Source of the DNA: Akkermansia muciniphila
Lineage (GTDB): Bacteria; Verrucomicrobiota; Verrucomicrobiia; Limisphaerales; SXTU01
NCBI GenBank assembly: GCA_945874145.1
Contig: CAMCFN010000045.1
Coordinates: forward strand, 1 to 32,428
Direction: 5' to 3'
DNA length: 32,428 bases
Under the pieces are notes generated by a model. That model had not been told where the DNA came from and ran no database searches. It worked only from the letters and a program-made list of their open reading frames with translations. Below are positions 1-6,387 of this stretch, one piece after another (position 1 is the first letter of the stretch; every line of letters starts with the position of its first letter). Both the position numbers and the translations under genes were made by a program.

Positions 1-449
1 TCGCCGACCTGTATCGGCAGCGGGCCGACGCGGAGAATGTGTATGACGAGTTGAAGAACCAATGGGGCTGGGGCGGGTTCATGACGAAGGACAAGCTGCG
101 CTGCCAGGTGGCGGCGCGCAACGTGGCGCTGATCTACAACTGGTGGAGCCTGTTCGTGCGGTGCGCCGAGCCGCAACGACCCCGCGAAGCGGTGACGAGC
201 CGGCCCCTGTTGTTGTGCGCCGTGGGCCGGGTGGTTGAGAGCGGACGCCAGATCACCTTGCGCCTGACCAGCACGCACGCGCAAGCCGCGCACGCCCAAG
301 CCTTGTTGACGAACCTGAGCCTGTTCCTGAGCGGACTCAAGAACACTGCGGAGCAGTTGAGTCCCAGCCAGTGCTGGGAACGGATCTGGGTCAGAATTTT
401 GGCGCCGTTCCTCACCCCAAGAGCCGCCTTGCCCGCTCCCAGCGGGTGA
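1..449 (+). mobile_element. Right part of an insertion sequence, left part outside window
   Basis: Inferred from the transposase C-terminus. The right terminal inverted repeat should lie a short distance after 449, but it cannot be identified without the left end. The right boundary given here is only the end of the gene. Confidence 0.55.
3..449 (+). CDS. DDE transposase, C-terminal part (IS4/IS1380-like), 5' end outside window
   Basis: The reading frame is open from the left edge and ends at TGA 447-449. It carries the IS4-superfamily signature Y-(2)-R-(3)-E-(6)-K exactly: Tyr codon at 12, Arg at 21, Glu at 33, Lys at 54. That Glu is the third residue of the DDE catalytic triad. It is followed by DELKNQWGWGGFMTKD and ARNVALIYNWWSLFVR, stretches I associate with IS1380-type (DDE group 1) transposases. 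The first two catalytic Asp residues lie upstream of the window, so completeness cannot be judged. The C-terminal tail runs to a plausible end with no frameshift. This is the only transposase seen. Family level is confident; the exact IS family is inferred from memory of the motif. Confidence 0.85.
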   Translation, partial: ADLYRQRADAENVYDELKNQWGWGGFMTKDKLRCQVAARNVALIYNWWSLFVRCAEPQRPREAVTSRPLLLCAVGRVVESGRQITLRLTSTHAQAAHAQALLTNLSLFLSGLKNTAEQLSPSQCWERIWVRILAPFLTPRAALPAPSG

Positions 450-549
450 ACCAGAGACCACAGGCAGAAAGAACCGACAAAATCAGACCCAACGGCGTGA
501 CTCAAACCCGCCGCGCAGGCGGAGCGCGTCTTCTACCGCCGTTTTTAGG

Positions 550-611
550 CTTAATCGTGCTCCTAATCCTCCCCGCTCTCGCAAGAGAGCAGGATTACGA
601 CTAGGATTAAG
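550..611. repeat. Composite hairpin, REP/MITE-like, with GCAA tetraloop
   Basis: Arms 550-570 and 591-611 are inverted repeats matching at 17 of 21 positions, starting CTTAATC on each strand. Between them lies a perfect 6-bp stem, GCTCTC 575-580 with GAGAGC 585-590, closed by the loop GCAA (a GNRA tetraloop if transcribed). CTTAATC/CCTAATC-type arms look like a dispersed intergenic element; only one copy is in this window, so the family is inferred. Confidence 0.6.
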
Positions 612-737
612 AGCAGGAAAAGCCGCGCCAATTTGACGATGAGCGGCGAGCGAAGCCGTTCTCCCTTCGCGGAGCGAGGGGAGAAGTAGGCCGCAGGCCG
701 GATGAGGGGTGCGGCCACCAGCGCCGCCGCACATAAC

Positions 738-778
738 CCCTCACCCCGGCCCTCCCCTCCTCCGAGGAAGGGTGAGGG
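738..778. repeat. Inverted repeat CCCTCACCC / GGGTGAGGG
   Basis: Perfect 9-bp arms at 738-746 and 770-778 flank a C-rich then G-rich centre. Sequences of this type (CCTCACCCCGGCCCTC...) are common intergenic palindromes in GC-rich bacteria. Function unknown. Confidence 0.55.
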
Positions 779-935
779 AAAACGGCCGCTGCGCTATTTT
801 GCGCGCTTACGCCAGTTGTCTGACCCAACGGGGCTGGGCTTAACCCAGCGCAGCGGCTCGGCGGGCTTGACACGTCCACAGCCCAAGCGGTCAACTACCT
901 ACCTTCCCGGCGCAGGTTCTGCGTCGGCAGGCATA

Positions 936-989
936 AGGGTTCGCAGCCATGAGGTTGCGGAGGCAGTGCGGATGGTCGGGCCGCCATCC
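936..989 (+). repeat. Dispersed hairpin family, copy 1 (loop TCGGGCCG)
   Basis: Starts with AGGGTTCG (936-943). After a spacer and CGGAGGC it forms a 6-bp stem GGATGG (970-975) / CCATCC (984-989) around the loop TCGGGCCG (976-983). A second copy at 3968-4021 has the same AGGGTTCG, the same CGGAGGC, nearly the same spacing and an identical loop, but a different, still fully paired stem. Here it lies about 45 bases before the 1035 start codon, so it may be in that gene's leader. Confidence 0.65.
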
Positions 990-997
990 GGTTAGCA

Positions 998-1018
998 GCG
1001 CCGCCATAGAGGCGGCGC
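998..1018 (+). promoter_or_regulatory. Strong hairpin in the leader of the glycosyltransferase gene
   Basis: Perfect 8-bp GC-only stem GCGCCGCC (998-1005) / GGCGGCGC (1011-1018) with loop ATAGA. It ends 16 bases before the ATG at 1035. No T-run follows, so it is not an intrinsic terminator; at this position it could affect ribosome access or transcript stability. Effect unproven. Confidence 0.45.
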
Positions 1019-1034
1019 AGAATCCGTATGCACA

Positions 1035-2540
1035 ATGGCCCGCAAACTCCAGCGCCGCCCGGCGCCCAAGCTGTCTCGCCCGGCGCGTCTCCCCGCCCGC
1101 AAGGTCACGGTCGTCATCCCCGTCCTCAATGAATCGCGCACCATCGTGGAGGTCGTGCGGTTCGCCCGCGCGGACCGGCTGGTGGGCGAGGTGCTGGTGA
1201 TTGACGACGGCTCGATTGACGGCACGCCGGAGCTGGCCGAGGAGGCCGGTGCACGCGTGGTGACGAGCGCGCTGATGGGCAAGGGCGAATCCATGGAGGA
1301 AGGCTGGCAGCACGCGCGGCACGAGCTGCTGGTGTATCTCGACGGCGACCTGACCGGGCTGCGCAAGGGGCTGATTCGCTCGCTCGTCGAGCCGCTCCTC
1401 AGAGACGAGGCGGACTTTGTGAAGGCCAAGTTCACGCGCGCTGCCGGGCGCGTGACCATCCTTACCGCCAAGCCGTTGCTGAAGACGTATTTCCCCGAGC
1501 TGGCTGACTTCTCCCAGCCGCTCGGCGGCATCATCGCGGCGCGGCGTGACCTGCTCAAGCGGCTGCGCTTCGAAAACGACTACGGGGTGGACATAGGGCT
1601 GCTCATTGACGCGACGCGCGAGCGGGCGCGCATCGTGGAGGTGGACATTGGCGAGGTGCGCCATGAGAGCCAGTCGCTGGAGGCGCTGGGCGAGATGGCC
1701 ATGCAGGTTCTGCGGACCATCATCGAGCGGGCGGCGGAGTGGGGGCGGCTGCGGCTGTCGTTCGTCCGGCGGACGCACGAGCGGGAGCGGGAGACGCGCG
1801 TCAAGCAAGGCCACGCGCTCAAGCGCCTGCAACAGGTCGAGCGGCTGGCGTTGATAGACATGGATGGCACGCTGCTCAATGGGCGGTTTGTCATCGAACT
1901 GGCACGCGCCACCGGGCGAGAAGAGGCGCTCCAGCCGCTGCTCGACAACGCCATCCTCTCGCCCGTCCAGCGCACGCGGCGCATCGCGGCCCTGTTCGCA
2001 GGGGTGCCCCGGCACGTCTTCGAGAACGTCGCGCGCAATATCCCGCTCATGCCCGGAGCGGTGGAGACGGTCGTGGGCCTGCGCAAGGCCGGCTACCGCG
2101 TGTGCATCGTGACGGACAGCTATCACGCCGCCGCCGAGACCGTGCGGCGGCGAGTGTTCGCGGACTTCGCGGTGGCGCATCTGATGAAGTTCCGCCGCGA
2201 CAAGGCCACGGGCCGCGTCACCTTCGCCCCCGCGATGCGCGAGCCGGCCAAATGCCGTCAGCACCGGCTCTGCAAGCTGAACGTTCTGCACCACCTGTGC
2301 GGCGAGCTGCACGTCACGCCCGAGCAGGTCTTGGCCGTGGGCGACAGCGAGAATGACATCTGCGTGCTGCGCGGCGCGGGCAACTCGGTGGCCTTCCAGC
2401 CCAAGCGCCCGTCCGTGCGCGACGCGGCGAAGCACGTCCTCGAAGACGATTTGCGCGGCATCCTGAAGCTGCTGGGCGAACCGGTGTCGGCGCTGCCGGA
2501 AATCCGGCCCATCAGTCCCACCTTGGAACGCGAACACTGA
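1035..2540 (+). CDS. Bifunctional glucosyl-3-phosphoglycerate synthase-like GT / SerB-like HAD phosphatase
   Basis: 501 residues in two halves. Residues 24-~245 are a GT-A glycosyltransferase resembling GpgS: VVIPVLNE (26-33), VIDDGSIDGT (55-64), GKGES (82-86), a DGD metal/nucleotide motif (103-105), then a PLGG and YGVDIGLLID region as in GpgS proteins. Residues ~270-480 are a class IB HAD phosphatase: motif I DMDGT (275-279), motif II Thr360 in IVTDSY, motif III probably Lys414, motif IV GDSEND (436-441). Known pathway: GpgS makes glucosyl-3-phosphoglycerate from NDP-glucose and 3-phosphoglycerate, and a phosphatase converts it to the compatible solute glucosylglycerate. The fusion suggests one protein doing both steps; a mannosyl version is possible. 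All catalytic motifs appear intact. Monocistronic, converging on the antiporter gene. Confidence 0.8.
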   Translation: MARKLQRRPAPKLSRPARLPARKVTVVIPVLNESRTIVEVVRFARADRLVGEVLVIDDGSIDGTPELAEEAGARVVTSALMGKGESMEEGWQHARHELLVYLDGDLTGLRKGLIRSLVEPLLRDEADFVKAKFTRAAGRVTILTAKPLLKTYFPELADFSQPLGGIIAARRDLLKRLRFENDYGVDIGLLIDATRERARIVEVDIGEVRHESQSLEALGEMAMQVLRTIIERAAEWGRLRLSFVRRTHERERETRVKQGHALKRLQQVERLALIDMDGTLLNGRFVIELARATGREEALQPLLDNAILSPVQRTRRIAALFAGVPRHVFENVARNIPLMPGAVETVVGLRKAGYRVCIVTDSYHAAAETVRRRVFADFAVAHLMKFRRDKATGRVTFAPAMREPAKCRQHRLCKLNVLHHLCGELHVTPEQVLAVGDSENDICVLRGAGNSVAFQPKRPSVRDAAKHVLEDDLRGILKLLGEPVSALPEIRPISPTLEREH

Positions 2541-2544
2541 GACA

Positions 2545-2583
2545 GAACTCTCGTCGTGAAGCCATGGGCGCGACGGACAGTTC
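2545..2583. terminator. Possible bidirectional hairpin between convergent genes
   Basis: GAACT (2545-2549) pairs with AGTTC (2579-2583) and CGTCG (2552-2556) with CGACG (2571-2575), separated by small internal loops. It fills the 41-base gap and touches the stop codon of the minus-strand gene. No U-tract on either side, so termination by this hairpin is tentative. Confidence 0.35.
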
Positions 2584-3862
2584 AGCGTAGGAACCAGAAG
2601 AACACCACGGCCATTCCCGTGGGCATCAGCGCGCCCAGAAACAAACCGAGGGGGCTGATGCCTTCTTCCTCGAACACTTTCGCATCTTGCAAAATGCCCA
2701 CGCCGGCCGGATTCGGTGCATTGGCGATGACCGTGAGGCCACCGCCGGCCACCGCGCCCGCCACGAGCGCATACTTGAGTTCGTCGGAGATTCCCTCCAC
2801 CAAGGAGCCGAGGTAGGTGAGCGCAGCGTTGTCGGTGAGCGCGGTCAGGCCGGTTGCGCCGAAGAAGAGCGCGCTGCCGCCGAGGCTCTGGAGGAGGGGC
2901 TTGAGCCAGTAGGCTTGCAGTGAGCCAAGCGTGACGAGTCCCGCGAGGAAGAAACCGACCAGCAAACCTTCGCGCAGTTTCAGGTCGTCCTGATATTCCC
3001 GCGTGGCGTTCACGACTCCGAGGAACAACACGAAGATGCCGAAGAACACTTCCGGGTGATGGGCGAAACCGACGACCAGCCCGAGGAACACCAGATGGGT
3101 TGCCGTCAGCCACCCCGGCACGGGGGGGCTCGTGTCCGCCTCGACGGTCAGGGCCGCAAGCTCCTTGCGAAACCAGAACGCCATCAGCGCGGTGGAGGCC
3201 GCACAGCTCGCTGCCGCGCGCCAGCCGAAGGCCGCGAACATGAAGGGCGTGTCCCAATTCCATTTGGCCGCGACCATGAGGACGGGCGGGGCGGCAAAGT
3301 GGGTGAGCGTGCCGCCGATGGAGACGTTGACGAAGAGCAGCCCGAGCGTGGCATAGGCCAGCTTGGGCGTGATGCCCCGGTCGAAGTAACGGCGCTTGAG
3401 CACGAGCGCCAGCAAGGTCATCGCCGCCGGCTCGGTGATGAAGGAACCCAGCAGCGGGCCGAGCACCAGCGCGGCCACGTAGAAGGAAGTGCCCGCCGGC
3501 CACGGCAGGAGTCGCGCGGCGTAGAGGATGATCGCCTCGGCCAGCCGCACGACGGGCCGGGTGGCCGCCACGACCAGCACGACGAGCACGAATTTCGGCT
3601 CGTTGAAGTTCAATCCCTCGATGTAAGCGACGGCATCCGCCACGGAGCCTCTCAGCACCGCGATGCCCGCGAACAAGGCCGCCGCCCACAAGCCGAAGAC
3701 GACCTCCGTCTCCGCGAGGAAGTGGAGGACGTTCTCCTTCACCGACCCCGGCGGATATTGATGTGCCCAATGCGCGAAGCGTTTCACCGCGAAGGTGTGC
3801 AGCACGGCGAGCGCGAAGAAGGCGGTGGCCAGAGTTTCCATCGGCGCAAGTTTGTAGCCCAT
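2582..3862 (-). CDS. Putative Na+/H+ antiporter, ion-transporter superfamily (Na_H_antiport_2 type)
   Basis: 426 residues, almost entirely hydrophobic, with roughly ten or more membrane segments. Recognisable stretches are SFITEPAAMTLLALVL, GGTLTHFAAPPVLMVA and LTALTDNAALTYLGS. The last recalls the TDNAA-type ion-binding region of NhaD and other ion-transporter-superfamily carriers. I assign it to the family annotated as putative Na+/H+ antiporter; substrate is by family only. Start: the ATG at 3862 gives MGYKLAP..., but a second ATG at 3841 (METLATAFFALA) places the start directly at the first helix and is equally credible. Convergent with the solute-synthesis gene, divergent from the 4109 operon; both neighbours fit ion/osmotic balance. 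Confidence 0.75.
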   Translation of the reverse strand: MGYKLAPMETLATAFFALAVLHTFAVKRFAHWAHQYPPGSVKENVLHFLAETEVVFGLWAAALFAGIAVLRGSVADAVAYIEGLNFNEPKFVLVVLVVAATRPVVRLAEAIILYAARLLPWPAGTSFYVAALVLGPLLGSFITEPAAMTLLALVLKRRYFDRGITPKLAYATLGLLFVNVSIGGTLTHFAAPPVLMVAAKWNWDTPFMFAAFGWRAAASCAASTALMAFWFRKELAALTVEADTSPPVPGWLTATHLVFLGLVVGFAHHPEVFFGIFVLFLGVVNATREYQDDLKLREGLLVGFFLAGLVTLGSLQAYWLKPLLQSLGGSALFFGATGLTALTDNAALTYLGSLVEGISDELKYALVAGAVAGGGLTVIANAPNPAGVGILQDAKVFEEEGISPLGLFLGALMPTGMAVVFFWFLR

Positions 3863-3967
3863 TCCCGCAGAGGCGTCGAGCGGTTCGGCGCGATTGTCGC
3901 AAGCAAAAGACAGACAGAGCGAAGTGTTGCTTGTCAGGAACGGACGCCGCGCTGCATACTACGGACA

Positions 3968-4021
3968 AGGGTTCGGGGCCGCTGTGCTCCGGAGGCTGTC
4001 AGTTGGTCGGGCCGCCAACTG
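3968..4021 (+). repeat. Dispersed hairpin family, copy 2 (loop TCGGGCCG)
   Basis: AGGGTTCG at 3968-3975, CGGAGGC about 14 bases on, then a 7-bp stem CAGTTGG (4000-4006) / CCAACTG (4015-4021) around the same loop TCGGGCCG (4007-4014) as copy 1. It sits in the 246-base gap between divergent genes (3862 minus, 4109 plus). The rest of that gap shows no other clear feature. Confidence 0.65.
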
Positions 4022-4108
4022 GTCAGTTGGATTGCGTCCAGAAATGCCAGCGTCAGCCATAGTTCTGCCGGGCCGTTTTGCGATGCGCCTTCGTGTCCCC
4101 AGGTCCGC

Positions 4109-4492
4109 ATGCTCAATCGGAAACTCGCCCTTGCCCTCCTCGCCTACTCACTCGCCGCGCCGCTGCTGGGCTGGCTCGTGCAATCATGGGTGCCATGGAT
4201 GGCCCGCGCCACGTTCAAGGCCGGACTGATCGGCGGGGGGCTCTGCCTGATTTGGGGAGTGCTCGCCTGGCTCGGCAACCGCGTTCGGGCCGGGGCGATC
4301 CTGACCTTGGCGGTGATGGCGTTCATCATCCTCTCCGACACGGTCACGATGTGGATGGAGCGCAAGTTCTGCAAAATGGCGGTGGTGCTCACGCTGCTGC
4401 TGGGCCTGACAGTGGTGCTGCTCATGGCACTGGCGCACCACTTCGGCGGGCTGCACCCCGATGACCGCCCCGATGCCCCAAAGAGCCGATGA
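4109..4492 (+). CDS. Small integral membrane protein, function unknown
   Basis: 127 residues from the ATG at 4109 (MLNRKLALALLAYSLA). Three to four hydrophobic segments are visible: near the N-terminus, GLIGGGLCLIWGVLAWLG, GAILTLAVMAFIIL and VVLTLLLGLTVVLLMALAHH, with a polar C-terminal tail. The frame extends far upstream (to 3056), but that part runs antisense through the antiporter gene and is charged, low-complexity sequence, so I start at 4109. Its stop overlaps the next gene start by four bases, and the two downstream genes follow closely, so it is probably the first gene of a four-gene operon with the exchanger and stress protein. I do not recognise a family. Confidence 0.65.
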   Translation: MLNRKLALALLAYSLAAPLLGWLVQSWVPWMARATFKAGLIGGGLCLIWGVLAWLGNRVRAGAILTLAVMAFIILSDTVTMWMERKFCKMAVVLTLLLGLTVVLLMALAHHFGGLHPDDRPDAPKSR

Positions 4493-4860
4493 AGCCCGTG
4501 AACCGAGACGCCGGTTTTGAGCTGATTGCCTGCGGCCTGCTGCTGGGGGTGCTGGGCTGGATCTTGCATCGCGCGGACCCAACCTACGATGTCCGGCTTC
4601 CCGCCGTGGCGTGGGTGGGCGGCGGCGGCTGTCTGGCGGCCGGATGGCTGGCTTGTTGGCGGCCGGTAAATATGCGCTGGTGCGCTGGGCTGCTATTCAC
4701 GCTGTCAGCGGTGCTGGGCTGGCAGGCATGGCGGGCCTGGGAGGCGCATCTGGCCCGCGAGGGCAGCTACCGGCCCGTGCCGGTGATGACCACCGTGCTC
4801 TGCCTGTTGACGGTGATGCTGGGCGGGCTGCTCTGGCGCGGAGGAGACCGGCACGACTGA
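4489..4860 (+). CDS. Small integral membrane protein, function unknown
   Basis: 123 residues, starting within the stop codon of the preceding gene (ATGA overlap), which suggests translational coupling. Hydrophobic segments: ELIACGLLLGVLGWIL, VAWVGGGGCLAAGWLACW, WCAGLLFTLSAVLGWQAW and MTTVLCLLTVMLGGLLW, giving about four membrane passes. It ends three bases before the cation exchanger start. No family recognised. Its place between another small membrane protein and the exchanger suggests an accessory membrane role, but that is guilt by association only. Confidence 0.65.
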   Translation: MKPVNRDAGFELIACGLLLGVLGWILHRADPTYDVRLPAVAWVGGGGCLAAGWLACWRPVNMRWCAGLLFTLSAVLGWQAWRAWEAHLAREGSYRPVPVMTTVLCLLTVMLGGLLWRGGDRHD

Positions 4861-4863
4861 GCC

Positions 4864-5853
4864 ATGCTGCAAGACCTCATCTTCCTCGCGTTCGGGCTCG
4901 TCCTCATCATCAAGGGTGGGGACATGTTCGTCGCCGCCGCCGTGCGCATCGCGGAGTTCTCGCGGATGCCGCGCGTGGTCATCGGTGGGACGCTGGTGAG
5001 CCTCACGACCACGACGCCAGAACTGGTGGTGTCGGTGATGGCCGGGTTGAAAGGCGAGCCCGGTCTGGCGGTGGGCAACGCGGTCGGATCGGTGATCTGC
5101 AACGTCGGGCTGGTGCTGGGAGTGACGGCGGCACTCAAGCAGGTGGACGTGCAGCCCAGGGCGCTGCGGTTTGCGTTGCTGGCGATGTTTGGGTTCGGCG
5201 CGGTGCTGTTCTTGATGACGCTGGACCTGAGCTTGTCGCGTGCGCAGGGAGCGGTCCTGCTCGTCGGCGGGGCGGGCTACTTCGTGTGGGACTTCGCGCG
5301 GCACTGGCGGGGCCGGAAGCCGGACGACGTGGCGGAAGCGGTGGCCATCAGCGCAGAGTTGTCGGAAAGCCGGTGGGCCTGGTTCGAGACCAAGGCCGGC
5401 ACCGCCGTGCAGTTTCTGATGGGTGCGGCAGTTGTGGTCGTCGGTAGCAAGTTGCTGGTGGACGGCGCGGTGGGCGTGGGTGCCCGGCTGGGCGTGCCGA
5501 GCATCGTGATGGGCCTGACGGTGGTGGCCATTGGCACGTCGCTGCCGGAGCTGGTCACGGCCATCACCTCGTCGCGCCGGTCAGTGAGTGAGCTGGCCGT
5601 GGGGAACGTGCTGGGGGCGAACATCGCCAACCTCTCGCTCGTCGTGGGAATGGCGGCGATCTTGCAAGACGTGCGGATGGAGCGGGCCACGCAGCTCTTC
5701 AACTTCCCGGTGATGCTGGGCTTCATGGCGGTGCTGGGGTGGATGCTGTTCAGCAACCGCCGGGTGACGCGGCGCGAGGGCGTGTGGCTGCTGGTGGCCT
5801 ACGCGCATTATCTGATCGGGTTGACAGTGCTGGCCATGACTGGTCGGCGATGA
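4864..5853 (+). CDS. Calcium/sodium antiporter, CaCA superfamily
   Basis: 329 residues with the two homologous halves typical of prokaryotic CaCA exchangers. The alpha-2 repeat is canonical: GTSLPE (224-229), then GNVLGANIANL with Asn248. The alpha-1 repeat is a variant, TTTTPE (48-53) instead of the usual GTSxPE, followed by GNAVGSVICN (71-80), where the common GSN reads GSV. The acidic residues (Glu53, Glu229) that bind cation in this superfamily are both present. About ten membrane segments, with a short polar linker around residues 150-180. Likely exchanges Ca2+ or another divalent cation for Na+ or H+ at the inner membrane. Third gene of the 4109-6323 operon. Confidence 0.85.
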   Translation: MLQDLIFLAFGLVLIIKGGDMFVAAAVRIAEFSRMPRVVIGGTLVSLTTTTPELVVSVMAGLKGEPGLAVGNAVGSVICNVGLVLGVTAALKQVDVQPRALRFALLAMFGFGAVLFLMTLDLSLSRAQGAVLLVGGAGYFVWDFARHWRGRKPDDVAEAVAISAELSESRWAWFETKAGTAVQFLMGAAVVVVGSKLLVDGAVGVGARLGVPSIVMGLTVVAIGTSLPELVTAITSSRRSVSELAVGNVLGANIANLSLVVGMAAILQDVRMERATQLFNFPVMLGFMAVLGWMLFSNRRVTRREGVWLLVAYAHYLIGLTVLAMTGRR

Positions 5854-5873
5854 ACGGTGATTGGTTTTAACCT

Positions 5874-6323
5874 ATGAATACTCCTGATGTTCGATGGCGG
5901 CGGATTCTGGTGACGACGGACTTCTCCCCGGCCTCGCTGGTGGCGGTGCGCTGCGCCCGTGCGCTGGCGGAGGAGCGCGGGGCGGAATTGACCGTGATGA
6001 ACGTCGTCGAGCCGTTCCATGTGGATTGGAAGATGGACACTTCCGAGCGGCAGCGCGACGACCGCGCGGAGGCGGGCCGCGCCATGGCCGCGCTGGCAGC
6101 CGCCGAGTTGGGCGGCATGGCCAGCGCCCGCATCGAGTTGCGGGCCGGCCAGCCGGCGGAAGCCATCGTTGAGTTTGCCCGGGTGATGCAGGCGGAGCTG
6201 CTGGTCATCGCCACGCAAGGCCGCACAGGGCTGGCCCGCGTAATGATGGGCAGCGTCGCGGAGCAGGTCGTGCGGCAGGCGCCTTGCGCGGTGCTCGTGG
6301 TGCGGCCAAAAATCGGCGCTTGA
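5874..6323 (+). CDS. Universal stress protein, UspA family
   Basis: 149 residues, a single Usp domain. The N-terminus RRILVTTDFSPAS is the family's first strand and nucleotide-contacting Asp. LLVIATQGRTGLARVMMGS contains the ATP-binding pattern (Gly116, Gly119, then Gly-Ser at 126-127). It ends with the conserved APCAVLVVRP strand. It therefore belongs to the ATP-binding branch. It starts 20 bases after the exchanger, most likely as the last gene of that operon, and may sense or modulate ion stress; that role is inferred from position. No good Shine-Dalgarno before the ATG (leader TTTTAACCT). Confidence 0.9.
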   Translation: MNTPDVRWRRILVTTDFSPASLVAVRCARALAEERGAELTVMNVVEPFHVDWKMDTSERQRDDRAEAGRAMAALAAAELGGMASARIELRAGQPAEAIVEFARVMQAELLVIATQGRTGLARVMMGSVAEQVVRQAPCAVLVVRPKIGA

Positions 6324-6387
6324 TCCCACCTTAATCTGATTTCAGACTCCACTCACCCCGTCATACGACACGTCACGAAATTAAAAT

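Larger units (their letters stand above)
450..1034. other. Non-coding stretch rich in palindromic elements
   Basis: I see no credible gene on either strand in these 585 bases; the open frames are short and unlike proteins. The stretch holds a small hairpin (CCGCC at 508-512 with GGCGG at 518-522), a long composite hairpin (550-611), an inverted repeat (738-778), a dispersed hairpin family member (936-989) and a strong hairpin just before the next gene (998-1018). Presumably it includes the end of the insertion sequence and the leader of the 1035 gene. Confidence 0.7.

Noticed and set aside
867..900. TTGACA at 867-872 as a sigma-70 -35 box for the 1035 gene
   Set aside because: No acceptable -10 box at 16-18 bases and the position is over 130 bases from the start; a chance match cannot be excluded.
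891..3968. Very long minus-strand open frame (1025 codons)
   Set aside because: It runs antisense to the GT/HAD fusion and then in a different frame over the antiporter gene; the translation is Arg/His/Gly-rich without domains. Both overlapped genes have clear family motifs.
3056..4108. Upstream extension of the 4109 membrane protein frame
   Set aside because: It lies antisense to the antiporter and translates to charged low-complexity sequence; only the part from 4109 looks like a protein.
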